A stretch of DNA of 64,000 nucleotides, taken from positions 414,001 through 478,000 of the forward strand of contig NZ_CP042593.1 of assembly GCF_007995155.1 (NCBI RefSeq). Direction: 5' to 3'. The translations under genes and the position numbers were made by a program. The notes under the pieces were generated by a model. That model was not told where the DNA came from. It ran no database searches and was given only the letters and a program-made list of their open reading frames with translations. Positions within the stretch are counted from its first letter, which is position 1; each line of letters starts with the position of its first letter. The stretch is from Cytobacillus dafuensis (GTDB lineage: Bacteria; Bacillota; Bacilli; Bacillales; Cytobacillaceae). Of this stretch, positions 29,603 through 37,473 are shown in pieces.

Positions 29603-30373
29603 TTAATGTGCATCAACACGAACTTGCTGGTTTTGTAATACTTTAATCGTAAACTCTAAAAACATCTTTTCAACTACATTTTCGAATATTCCCTCTTCAA
29701 AAGGCTTATTGCCAGGCAATGGCATCCTGTCTACAGCCTCATCCCATTCAATAATATTACTTGATATTAACTCACAGAAAGGAAGCTGATTGTAGAACTG
29801 TGTGCTTACTTGATGGAATTGGGAAAGATCACTTGAAAGCAGGTGATCCTTTTCAGGGAAACCATGACCTAAATCTTGAGCTCTAAAGAAGTCGAATTCA
29901 GAACGAGTGTTTAATAGCGGCAGCTCTGGCGGAGTAAGAAAGTCTGCTGCGGCAATTGTCGTCACACATTCAAAAGGCACATCGGCTGTAAGAGATCGTA
30001 ATTCAGAAGATACGCATTGGGCTGTAGAATGAGGACAAGGGGTTGCATATTGGATGTTTTTGCGAACAAACCCTTTTAAGAATAATCGCAAATCAGTTGC
30101 TGCGAATGGATCTGAGCCTGCCGCCACTCCAGGAAGAAGAAGTCTACATTGAACAATTTTAACCCTCTTTTTAATATCTTTGATTTCAAGAACAGGGTCA
30201 GGAAAATGAATTTTAGCAACCAAGTTCGTTCTTACAGTTAATTCCGCCAGTGTAACAGGTACTCTGATTATTCTTCGACCTGCCGGTGTAGTAGTTGGAG
30301 ATGTTGGCGTATTCTCACATTCTCCCACATGGGCGGATATATCTACATCTACACAGTTTTTATCTTTGTTCAT
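29603..30373 (-). CDS. CsxC/KNIQYA-type spore surface protein, paralogue
   Basis: 256 residues, near-twin of the 28440 protein. RIIRVPVTLAELTVRTNLVA, IKDIKKRVKIVQCRLLLP, LRLFLKGFVRKNIQYATP and VPFECVTTIA define the shared domain. It has an inserted AGSDPFAATD segment in the strand before KGFVRKN and a more Ala/Pro-rich middle. The C-terminal half again holds FCELISSNIIEWDEAVDRMP and ends NQQVRVDAH, lacking the Cys-rich tail of its twin. ATG at 30373 after AAGGAGG. Sigma-K-like CATACGATA upstream. Probably a late-expressed exosporium or coat component. Confidence 0.75.
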   Translation of the reverse strand: MNKDKNCVDVDISAHVGECENTPTSPTTTPAGRRIIRVPVTLAELTVRTNLVAKIHFPDPVLEIKDIKKRVKIVQCRLLLPGVAAGSDPFAATDLRLFLKGFVRKNIQYATPCPHSTAQCVSSELRSLTADVPFECVTTIAAADFLTPPELPLLNTRSEFDFFRAQDLGHGFPEKDHLLSSDLSQFHQVSTQFYNQLPFCELISSNIIEWDEAVDRMPLPGNKPFEEGIFENVVEKMFLEFTIKVLQNQQVRVDAH

Positions 30374-30404
30374 TTTTTTTCCTCCTTAAGTTTTAGGTTC
30401 AATT

Positions 30405-30413
30405 TATCGTATG
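30405..30413 (-). promoter_or_regulatory. Sigma-K-like -10 for the 29603-30373 gene
   Basis: CATACGATA on the minus strand, an exact CATAnnnTA match about 20 nt before the AAGGAGG ribosome site. No clear -35 AC element at the expected distance. Confidence 0.45.
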
Positions 30414-30492
30414 CGGACAATAGGATAAATGCATTGGTACAATCGTGGAATTTAAGGAGATACTTAGACAAATTAATATAGAAATGGACCAG

Positions 30493-30522
30493 CACAAATG
30501 AGTGCCTATCCTGCATAGGATT
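30493..30522 (+). promoter_or_regulatory. Sigma-K-like promoter of the ParM-like gene
   Basis: CACA at 30493-30496, 17 nt, then CATAGGATT at 30514-30522 (one mismatch to CATAnnnTA). The -10 sits in the palindrome ATCCTGCATAGGAT, which could also be a regulator site. Followed by AAAAGGAGGAG. Confidence 0.4.
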
Positions 30523-30544
30523 CAAAAGGAGGAGTGAGGAATAA

Positions 30545-31735
30545 ATGGAGAGACAAAATTTTCTTGCCGTTGATATAGGTAACAGCTGGTATAAGGCGAT
30601 AGCTTCTGACCAATGGGTAGAATGCGAATATCAAATTCCTAATGCAATCGCCCTATTCGATGAGGAGTTTTATGAAAAGCCTTACGAAGACGATGATGTC
30701 GACTTTGAGGAAACTCTAATTGTTGAAGTAAAAAGTCAGGCAATACTTGATAAAAGGGAAATATATTATATAGGAAAAGCAGCTGCAAAACAGCGTGATG
30801 TGAGCTTAACCGCTTTTAATAATCAAAAGGTTGACGAAGATCGCACATATATTCTGCTTTTTGGCTTAGCGGCTTTTCATGCTTTATTCTTAAATCCCGG
30901 AGAAACAGAGCTGCATTTTACTATTGATCAATTAGCTGTTTCATTGCCGACGACACAATATAAAGTAAAGAAAAAACGATTTAGAGAGCGATTAATAGGT
31001 ACACATACCGTAATCTTTCATAAGGTGCCGGGAATCCCAGAACCAAAAGAATTAGTTGTTAAATTACATGTAGAGGATGTAATTATTGGTGCAGAAGGGG
31101 CTTGTGCATATTTAGGCCTTACTCGTGATCAGGATACGTTAGGAATAAAGGATGAAGCCCTTGTAAATGAATCGAGGAAAGGGATTATTATTGGCGACCT
31201 TGGGGGAGACTCAGTAGATTTTGTAGGTATTAAGAATAATAAACCTGTTGCTTCTGTTGAGGGAGAAACTTTTGGAATCAATCAATTTCTCGATAATATC
31301 ATTCAAAAGGTTAGTAAGAATGAATTGTATAAATTCGATTCACGTTCAGAGCTAGAAGAAAAACTAGCGGGTGGACCTTCGGAGTGGTATGTTGAACCAT
31401 TTGCTGGAGTAAAAAAGGACATTAGTAAGTATATTATTCCTCAGTTAAAATCAATGGCTATTAAATATCTTGAGCACTTTGATCGTGTCCGCTCAAGCTC
31501 CAATGAGATAAAGGGTGCAACCCGGTATATTGCAGTTGGGGGAGCAGCGAAAATGGCCCAAAAGCAGATTCAAGAAGCTGCAGTCAGATGGTCTGAAAGA
31601 GGGAGGCCAATTAATTTAACATTCCCGGAGAATATGGAAAAACTGAATGTCCTTGGGTTGATGGTTCTTGCAAAAATGAAGCAATTAAAAAAAGATCAAG
31701 AAAAAACAAATGATCTCATAAGTGCAAAAAGTTAA
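30545..31735 (+). CDS. ParM/Alp-type bacterial actin homologue
   Basis: 396 residues. Actin-fold ATPase signatures: phosphate-1 loop FLAVDIGNSWYKAIA (6-20), phosphate-2 loop GIIIGDLGGDSVDFVGI (213-229) and the adenosine motif YIAVGGAAKMA (about 337-347). Length and motifs fit ParM/StbA-like plasmid segregation actins rather than MreB or FtsA. Such proteins polymerise with ATP and push or position cargo. ATG at 30545 after AGGAGGAGTGAGG. Here it sits among spore-surface genes with a sigma-K-like promoter and a small partner gene 12 nt downstream. No ParR-type DNA-binding protein or iteron-like centromere is seen, so the cargo may not be DNA. Confidence 0.85.
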   Translation: MERQNFLAVDIGNSWYKAIASDQWVECEYQIPNAIALFDEEFYEKPYEDDDVDFEETLIVEVKSQAILDKREIYYIGKAAAKQRDVSLTAFNNQKVDEDRTYILLFGLAAFHALFLNPGETELHFTIDQLAVSLPTTQYKVKKKRFRERLIGTHTVIFHKVPGIPEPKELVVKLHVEDVIIGAEGACAYLGLTRDQDTLGIKDEALVNESRKGIIIGDLGGDSVDFVGIKNNKPVASVEGETFGINQFLDNIIQKVSKNELYKFDSRSELEEKLAGGPSEWYVEPFAGVKKDISKYIIPQLKSMAIKYLEHFDRVRSSSNEIKGATRYIAVGGAAKMAQKQIQEAAVRWSERGRPINLTFPENMEKLNVLGLMVLAKMKQLKKDQEKTNDLISAKS

Positions 31736-31747
31736 AGGATGATGGAA

Positions 31748-32119
31748 ATGTCTAGAATATATACAGATTACATCAATAATATTGCCTTAACTCTTCCTGA
31801 TCGTTTCATTGATGTAAAAACGGGTGATTCACTTTTGGTTTCATCAAAAATCCAAGAACAAATAGAATATCATGCAAATAACAATACACTTATACACCTA
31901 TTGTTATCAGCCCTTAATAGTTACTTTCATCCCAAGGGGGCTAATGGAGGGACTGAAGAAATATTATTTCAATTAGCAGAAATTAAAAAAATGATGCAGC
32001 ATGGTTACCCTCCAATCAACAATTTCCAAGGATTAGCTCCATTGAATAATAAACAAGGATCAACAAATATTTTGGATATGAAAGACCTAGAGGACGTCCT
32101 AGAAGTCTTTGGCGGATAG
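31748..32119 (+). CDS. Small partner protein of the ParM-like actin
   Basis: 123 residues from ATG at 31748 (AAAGGATGA 6-8 nt upstream; the frame also opens at 31739 and 31742). Predominantly helical in the first 75 residues (SKIQEQIEYHANNNTLIHLL, EEILFQLAEIKKMMQHG), then a Pro/Asn-rich stretch and an acidic end (MKDLEDVLEVFGG). No known domain recognised and no ribbon-helix-helix as in ParR. Translationally coupled to the actin gene, so likely its adaptor or regulator. Confidence 0.65.
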   Translation: MSRIYTDYINNIALTLPDRFIDVKTGDSLLVSSKIQEQIEYHANNNTLIHLLLSALNSYFHPKGANGGTEEILFQLAEIKKMMQHGYPPINNFQGLAPLNNKQGSTNILDMKDLEDVLEVFGG

Positions 32120-32132
32120 CAATATGTATTTA

Positions 32133-32164
32133 TGGTGAACTCAAAAATCGGGTTCACCTTTAAT
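32133..32164. terminator. Terminator after the actin operon
   Basis: GGTGAAC pairs with GTTCACC around TCAAAAATCGG, followed by TTTAATTT. Confidence 0.75.
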
Positions 32165-32226
32165 TTAGAATATAATTTTGATAGTCCTAGCCTTTGTTGC
32201 TAGGCTAGGAATGGTCTATATCGAAT

Positions 32227-33042
32227 TTATAATTTTATGGCAGGCAAGCAGGTGATCGCACAGAAGCAAGAGAGATCAACAGTGATACAAATTCCGGTTC
32301 TCATTAAATCATCTACATCTTTATGATCGATTTGACGGCAAGGTGACGAAGGCTCTTTATGGTCACATTTCTTACCCGAATCTTCATGACAGCTCTTTTT
32401 AGGTTTAAATGTTAAAAGTTCAAGAACGGCACAATTATCATCGAGGTCCTTGATTTTAAAAATGAAAGTAGAAATACAAGCGAACTTTTTCTTTTTCGAA
32501 TGGGTAGTAAATGTCGTCACTCCAGTGCCTTTAAACGGTTCACAATCACAATAAAGAATGAAAGGTATTGTATTTTTCTTCGGCTTTTTTTCTTCTCCTA
32601 ATAGCTCTTTAATGGATTCCTTGCATGAAACTTTGCATTCGTCATCTCTTTTGGCTTTCTTTTGTGCTTTTAAAATTGCTTCTAAAACTTCTTCCACACA
32701 ATTTTCTTTGTGATGATGATCTTTGCATTTTTTCTTTTTATGCTTTTTATGATGGTCTTCATGATGGTCATGATGATCATCTTTGCGTTTATCCTTTTTC
32801 TTCTTCTTACAATGGTCCTTGTGGTGATCATGATGATCATCTTTGTGTTTATCCTTTTTATGTTTCTTATGATGATCCTCATGGTGGTCATCTTTGCAAT
32901 TATCCTTTTTATGCTTCATATGATGGTCTTCATGGTGGTTAGGATGATCGTCTTTGCCGTGATCATCCCAATGTTTATCATGATCATGCTTTTTGTGATG
33001 ATCTTTCTTTTTGCGCTTGCTACACATACCCATGATTTTCAC
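32227..33042 (-). CDS. CotY/CotZ-type coat protein with long His/Lys/Asp-rich N-terminus
   Basis: 271 residues. Residues 8-115 are a tandem of HH-D/E-DHHKKHKKDK-type units, very rich in His, Lys and Asp. Residues 115-271 are a CotY/CotZ-like domain: CVEEVLEAILKAQ, FILYCDCEPFKGTGVTTFTT, CISTFIFKIKDLDDNCAVLE, and the hallmark CITVDLSCFCAITCL near the C-terminus. CotY and CotZ are Cys-rich crust/exosporium proteins that self-assemble in sheets. The His-rich head replaces the usual short N-terminus and could bind metal such as Mn, Cu or Zn (inference). Start at 33042 gives MKIMGMCSK; AAGGAGTG lies upstream. Confidence 0.82.
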   Translation of the reverse strand: MKIMGMCSKRKKKDHHKKHDHDKHWDDHGKDDHPNHHEDHHMKHKKDNCKDDHHEDHHKKHKKDKHKDDHHDHHKDHCKKKKKDKRKDDHHDHHEDHHKKHKKKKCKDHHHKENCVEEVLEAILKAQKKAKRDDECKVSCKESIKELLGEEKKPKKNTIPFILYCDCEPFKGTGVTTFTTHSKKKKFACISTFIFKIKDLDDNCAVLELLTFKPKKSCHEDSGKKCDHKEPSSPCRQIDHKDVDDLMRTGICITVDLSCFCAITCLPAIKL

Positions 33043-33144
33043 TCCTTAGAATATATAGTCAGAATCAGCATATGGTCGAGCACTTTTTTTTGAGTGAGTT
33101 TCCTGCCTAGAAGGAGTGAATTAATTTTAGCTTGTAGGGATGTA

Positions 33145-33846
33145 TTAGCTTCCAAACTCTTTTGTTACATAAGATTCGAAATTTTCCATTTTCTTTTTAA
33201 ATTTGCTTTTCTTTTTTAGCTTTGCATTGGATTGCTTATATGTGTGAGAATTTTTATCTGCTCTTCGAACATAAACATAATTGTATTTGCTAGTAGAATA
33301 TATTTTTATATTTTTTTTTCTGCATTTTCTAACAAATTTAGCATCAGTTCCTGAACCTATATGTGAAGGGAATTTAATTTTTGGATAAATTTCCTTTCTA
33401 AAAATGAGTGTTCCTCCTTTAAGACTGCTTTTTCCTGCTTTATTTTCACTTCCAATCTTCCTCAATGTTAATAGCTTATTTTTTTCAAAATACATAAAAG
33501 AAACGCCTTTGCCGACTAACTGTGCATCAGTTGTTTGAAAAATCTCCATTGCTTCTGAAAAATAATAAGGCGAATAGTAATCATCATCATCAAATTTTGC
33601 TACAATATCATATTTTGCTTTTTCAGTTCCGAAGTTTAAGCACTCTCCTAATGTTTTATCTTCGGAGAGCTGGTAAATCGAAACATTTTCATACTTCTCC
33701 GCTTTTTCTTGCCATTTTTCCATTTTCATATTGTCATTATTCAATATAATAATTAGCTCTTTATCCGGCCATAATTGCCGTAAGTAATTATTAAACACAT
33801 TGTCCATCATGTCGTCTCTAATCGTACAAGCAACAATTGAAACCAC
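33145..33846 (-). CDS. GT2-family glycosyltransferase
   Basis: 233 residues. GT-A fold: VSIVACTIRDD at the start, LIIILNND, and the metal-binding AKFDDDDYYSPYYFSEAM near 90. GTG start at 33846 after TGGGGTG. Resembles the short 'glycosyltransferase family A' proteins found in spore-glycan clusters. Likely adds a sugar to an exosporium or coat glycan. C-terminal 30 residues are strongly basic (KLKKKSKFKKKMENF). First gene of the glycan island, and separated by a repeat-A element from the epimerase gene. Confidence 0.82.
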   Translation of the reverse strand: MVSIVACTIRDDMMDNVFNNYLRQLWPDKELIIILNNDNMKMEKWQEKAEKYENVSIYQLSEDKTLGECLNFGTEKAKYDIVAKFDDDDYYSPYYFSEAMEIFQTTDAQLVGKGVSFMYFEKNKLLTLRKIGSENKAGKSSLKGGTLIFRKEIYPKIKFPSHIGSGTDAKFVRKCRKKNIKIYSTSKYNYVYVRRADKNSHTYKQSNAKLKKKSKFKKKMENFESYVTKEFGS

Positions 33847-33870
33847 TTTTTCACCCCACTAAAAATATTT

Positions 33871-34146
33871 TTATCGCAGATTAACGGGCAGTAAGACCCC
33901 CACTACAAGGTTGCGAGAGAATCAAGAAACCTAGTGGGGGATCAACTGCCCGTAAAGGCCCATAAAATGAACACAGACTAAAAGCGCCACATCGTGTGGC
34001 AACGTCTGCGTGACCCACTTCCTGTGGGCCGCAACTAACCATCAGTGGGGGATGAAAGCCGACTAAGAACGCCATTTCCTGTGGCAACGTAGGCACTAGC
34101 ACGCCCTGTGCGTCGAAAAACCCCCACTGATGGAAGTTTCACTTTA
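33871..34146. repeat. Double-hairpin repeat family A, copy 1
   Basis: Left hairpin: ACGGGCAGT and CCCCCACT arms pair with AGTGGGGG and ACTGCCCGT. Right hairpin: CCATCAGTGGGGG pairs with CCCCCACTGATGG. Between them are small hairpins such as GCCACATCGTGTGGC and CCCACTTCCTGTGGG. Ends TTATCGCAGATTAACGGGCA and GGAAGTTTCACTTTAT. Four copies in the window, all in the same orientation. Confidence 0.92.
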
Positions 34147-34167
34147 TTGAATGATGGATAGGTAAAG

Positions 34168-35067
34168 TTAATTGGCATCAGATACGATTTCTTTTAAAGC
34201 CGCTTGAAGCTCATATTCTGGGGTCCAATTTAAAATCGATTTTGCCTTTTGTGCATTCAATTTACTATTCCTAATCTCACCTTGACGATTTGGTTTATAA
34301 ATAATGGGAATATCCTTTTGATAGATACTTTTTAAGTTGGTACATAAGCTACTAATACTGATACTAGAATTAGTCCCTAAATTAAGAATTTCATTATCCC
34401 CTTTCGTGATTGCTAATAAATTAGCTCTTGCTATATCTTTTACATATACAAAATCTCTCGTTTGCTCCCCATCCCCATAAATCGTGATCTCATTTCCAAG
34501 CTTGAATTGATTTAAAAAAATGGATATTACATCTCCTCCTGAGGAACGAGGGCCAAAAACATTTCCATAACGGAAAATAGTAAAAGGCAATCCAAACATT
34601 TCATTAAACATACGAATGTGTAATTCAGAAATGTACTTCGCAAGACCATAGAATGAACTAGGGTTTATGGAATGCTCTTCTGTAATTTCTTCCGTTTTTT
34701 CTATATCGGAATAGACAGCGGAAGACGAAGAGAAAATAAATTTTTTCACCTTATATTTATTAGAGTAATTTAGAAGATTAAGTGTCCCCATAATATTTGT
34801 TTCTGCATCTTTTACAGGTGATTTAATCGATTCATTTACATCAACTTGTGCAGCAAGATGAATAACGATATCTGGTTTTTCTTTAATAAACACATCTTCA
34901 ATCTCTGGAGACAAAATATTAATAGGGTAATATTTTATCTTTTTTTCTTCGTGTTCTTTTATGATTTTACGTGTATCAATAATGACAACGTCATAGCCTG
35001 TCTGCATTAATAATTCAGCAACAAAGGAACCGATAAAGCCTGCTCCTCCAGTGACTATTACTTTCAT
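34168..35067 (-). CDS. NAD-dependent sugar epimerase/dehydratase
   Basis: 299 residues from ATG at 35067 (AAAGGATGTGAT upstream). Extended SDR fold: VIVTGGAGFIGSF at the N-terminus (NAD-binding GxxGxxG), HLAAQVDV, and the catalytic Y-x-x-x-K in SFYGLAKY, with GNVFGPRSSGGDV and YGDGEQTRDFVYV in the substrate part. Closest in pattern to UDP-glucose/UDP-GlcNAc 4-epimerases of surface-glycan clusters. Provides a nucleotide sugar for the adjacent glycosyltransferases. Exact substrate is not predictable by eye. Confidence 0.87.
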   Translation of the reverse strand: MKVIVTGGAGFIGSFVAELLMQTGYDVVIIDTRKIIKEHEEKKIKYYPINILSPEIEDVFIKEKPDIVIHLAAQVDVNESIKSPVKDAETNIMGTLNLLNYSNKYKVKKFIFSSSSAVYSDIEKTEEITEEHSINPSSFYGLAKYISELHIRMFNEMFGLPFTIFRYGNVFGPRSSGGDVISIFLNQFKLGNEITIYGDGEQTRDFVYVKDIARANLLAITKGDNEILNLGTNSSISISSLCTNLKSIYQKDIPIIYKPNRQGEIRNSKLNAQKAKSILNWTPEYELQAALKEIVSDAN

Positions 35068-35311
35068 AATTATCACATCCTTTTTTTATATTTTCTTTAT
35101 CTTATGGGAAATTCCAATACATGAGTGTGCATTCGTGTAAGTTCTCTAATTGCGGCTAATTTGTTTCTATAAAAATGGTCTATTATCGATGAAAAATGCT
35201 GGTAAACACCTAAGCAATATTTCGCATTTAGAATAATATAGGACAAATAGCCTCTTTAAATCGTGTGTATAAGGGGCCAAGAAAAAGCTAAAAGATATGT
35301 ACATGAAAGTG

Positions 35312-35468
35312 TTATCGCAGATTAACGGGCAGTAAGACCCCCGCTTCAAGGATTCGCGAATGCAAAGAAGAGTAAGTGGGGATCAACTGCCCGTAAATGC
35401 CCGATTAGTTCAACTAACCATCAGTGGGGGATGAAGAAAAACCCCCACTGATGGAAGTTTCACTTTAT
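35312..35468. repeat. Double-hairpin repeat family A, copy 2 (short form)
   Basis: Same two outer hairpins as copy 1 but only 157 bp: most of the middle section with the small hairpins is absent. Located between the divergent epimerase and rfbA-type genes, so the promoters of both must lie beside it. The remaining 35068-35311 shows nothing clear. Confidence 0.9.
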
Positions 35469-35506
35469 CAAAGAGCGGAGAACTTTAAAGAAAGAGGAGG
35501 GAGAAA

Positions 35507-36427
35507 GTGAAAGGAATTATAATCGCGGGAGGAAAAGGTATAAGACTTAGACCATTAACGAAAATGATATCAAAATCTTTGTTGCCGGTTTATGACAAGC
35601 CTATGATTTATTACCCGCTTTCTATTTTGATGCAAGCTGGAATTAATGAAATACTAATCATTACCACCCCTCAGGATAAGGGGCGGTTTATCAAGCTATT
35701 AGGAGATGGGTCACAAATAGGGATATCGTTGAGCTATGAAGTGGAGCCAGAACCGCAAGGAATTGGCCAAGCGTTTATCATCGGTGAAAAGTTTATCGGC
35801 AGTGGTCCGGTAGCCTTAATACTTGGTGACAATATTTTTTATGGCGAGGGAATGACTTCACTTTTGTATAGAGCATCTGAAAGAAAAGAAGGTGCTACAA
35901 TCTTTAGTTATGTTGTTGATGCCCCAGAACGGTTTGGCGTTGTGAGTATTAGCCATGATGGGAGGGCTATTTCTCTTGAAGAGAAGCCTTTAATTTCTAA
36001 GTCAAATCATGCAGTAACAGGGTTATATTTCTATGATAATCAAGTGATAGAAATAGCAAAAAATCTTGAACGATCCGAACGAGGGGAATTAGAAATCACT
36101 GACATTAACAAGGTGTACCTAAATAAAGGTGAATTACATGTAGAGCAATTAGGTAATGGATTTTCCTGGATGGATACAGGTACCCATTTATCTTTAATCG
36201 AAGCAGCAAACTTTATTAAAGAAATAGAAAAACAAAAAAAAATAAAAATTGGATGCATTGAAGAGATTGCTTTCAAAAAAGGATTAATCACAAAAGAACA
36301 ATTAATATTCCTAGCAGAGCCACTGCTGAAAACAGATTATGGACAGCATTTATTAAAAATAGCAAAAACCAAAGAATGCTTTCCATTAAAAAATAGAAAG
36401 GAGCAAGGATTTGATTCCATCCCATGA
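35507..36427 (+). CDS. Glucose-1-phosphate thymidylyltransferase (RmlA/RfbA type)
   Basis: 306 residues. Makes dTDP-glucose, the entry to dTDP-deoxysugars such as rhamnose, from Glc-1-P and dTTP. Motifs: MKGIIIAGGKGIRLRPLTKM (nucleotide-binding), KSLLPVYDKPMIYYPLSILM, EPEPQGIGQAF, ALILGDNIFYGEG, and SWMDTGTH. GTG start at 35507 after AGAGGAGGGA. Slightly longer than the usual 290 residues, with a C-terminal tail rather than a fused domain. No rmlBCD genes adjoin, so later steps would be elsewhere or the product is used by the neighbours. Similar to SpsI of B. subtilis spore polysaccharide synthesis. Confidence 0.88.
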   Translation: MKGIIIAGGKGIRLRPLTKMISKSLLPVYDKPMIYYPLSILMQAGINEILIITTPQDKGRFIKLLGDGSQIGISLSYEVEPEPQGIGQAFIIGEKFIGSGPVALILGDNIFYGEGMTSLLYRASERKEGATIFSYVVDAPERFGVVSISHDGRAISLEEKPLISKSNHAVTGLYFYDNQVIEIAKNLERSERGELEITDINKVYLNKGELHVEQLGNGFSWMDTGTHLSLIEAANFIKEIEKQKKIKIGCIEEIAFKKGLITKEQLIFLAEPLLKTDYGQHLLKIAKTKECFPLKNRKEQGFDSIP

Positions 36428-37100
36428 TTTTTTAATCACACCCAAAAGTAATATGGTTATTTGTTGCTTAGGAACTGGTGAGGACCATGAGGCTGCCCTG
36501 AATATTATGAAACCTACCGTTACATATTACGGGAAGCTTCATAATATTGATACTTTGTTTTTTACCGAAAGTTTTTTGCCGAACAAGCTAGCTAAGAGAA
36601 ATAAAGTTTTTTTACTTGCTAATCTATTAAAATATTACGAGATTGTGATGTGGATGGATTCAGATACAATCATCGTTAATCCCCAGGAAGATATTCGTCA
36701 TGAACTAAATTCAGATCATGTCATGTACATGACTAGTTATTTTGGAAGGGATCCACTCTTTCCGAATTCAGGTGTGATTGTTGTAAAGCGGGATCCAAAA
36801 TCAATGGAAATTCTAGAAAAGGTGTGGAATTATAGGCAACGGAAGAGGGGGTGGTGGGATCAGCAAGCGTTCTTGAATCTTTTAGGCTTCCATAACCATA
36901 ATGTCAGAATAAGAGCCTATGATGGTCCAACCCAATATACGCCCCTAATTGGTCAATTAGATCTCAAATGGAATAGCAGACCTAATCGTAAAGATGTTGC
37001 TGAAAGTCCGGTGATCATGCACCATTGTGGTCTTAAGTGGCAGAAAAGATTAGAGAGAATGGAAAAAAGCTATAAACAATTTTTGAAAAATACAAAATAA
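36411..37100 (+). CDS. GT34-like (galactosyl transferase GMA12/MNN10 type) glycosyltransferase
   Basis: 229 residues; TTG start at 36411 inside the end of the previous gene (17-nt overlap), with AAAGGAG 8 nt upstream, so coupled. DxD motif VMWMDSDTIIVNP near 80; FPNSGVIVVKRDP and WWDQQAFLNLL follow the pattern of alpha-galactosyl/mannosyl transferases of the GMA12/MNN10 family. Basic C-terminus. Expected to be cytoplasmic and to use a nucleotide sugar on a glycan or glycoprotein acceptor of the spore surface. Confidence 0.78.
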   Translation: MIPSHDFLITPKSNMVICCLGTGEDHEAALNIMKPTVTYYGKLHNIDTLFFTESFLPNKLAKRNKVFLLANLLKYYEIVMWMDSDTIIVNPQEDIRHELNSDHVMYMTSYFGRDPLFPNSGVIVVKRDPKSMEILEKVWNYRQRKRGWWDQQAFLNLLGFHNHNVRIRAYDGPTQYTPLIGQLDLKWNSRPNRKDVAESPVIMHHCGLKWQKRLERMEKSYKQFLKNTK

Positions 37101-37168
37101 AAATATTTCGTTATATACAAAACATAGACCAGCATTTCAACTGCTTCATACCTATTGGTAAAGTCAGT

Positions 37169-37446
37169 TCATCGCAGATTAACGGGCAGTAAGACCCCCA
37201 CTAAAGGTTGCGAGAGAATTAAAGAAACCTAAGTGGGGGATCAACTGCCCGTAAAGGCCCATAAAATGAACACAGACTAAAAGCGCCACATCGTGTGGCA
37301 ACGTCTGCGTGACCCACTTCCTGTGGGCCGCAACTAACCATCAGTGGGGGATGAAAGCCGACTAAGAACGCCACGTCCTGTGTCAACGTCGGCACTAGCA
37401 CGTCCTGTGCGTCGGAAAACCCCCACTGATGGAAGTTTCACTTTAT
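37169..37446. repeat. Double-hairpin repeat family A, copy 3
   Basis: Full-length form (278 bp), almost identical to copy 1 including the middle block with GCCACGTCCTGTG-type mini-hairpins. Its right end supplies an in-frame ATG at 37429 to the next gene, but that is unlikely to be the start. Confidence 0.92.
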
Positions 37447-37473
37447 TGTATAAAGGTTGGTGATTCGAATCTA

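Noticed and set aside
29500..29646. 48-codon plus-strand frame between paralogues
   Set aside because: A possible ribosome site exists but there is no recognisable product, and the end overlaps the next gene in antisense.
30545..32119. Integrated plasmid as the source of the ParM-like gene
   Set aside because: No replication gene, ParR, relaxase or integrase is in the window; flanking genes are spore-surface type on both sides. It remains possible as an ancient origin only.
32625..33093. Frames opposite or shifted within the His-rich CotY/Z-like gene
   Set aside because: Low-complexity mirror products of the His/Lys/Asp codon repeats; the sense frame ends in a recognisable CotY/Z domain.
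33881..37401. Related 60-73 codon minus-strand frames at 33.9 and 37.2 kb
   Set aside because: Same peptide because both lie in repeat family A; they are absent in the short copy, and no ribosome site is present.
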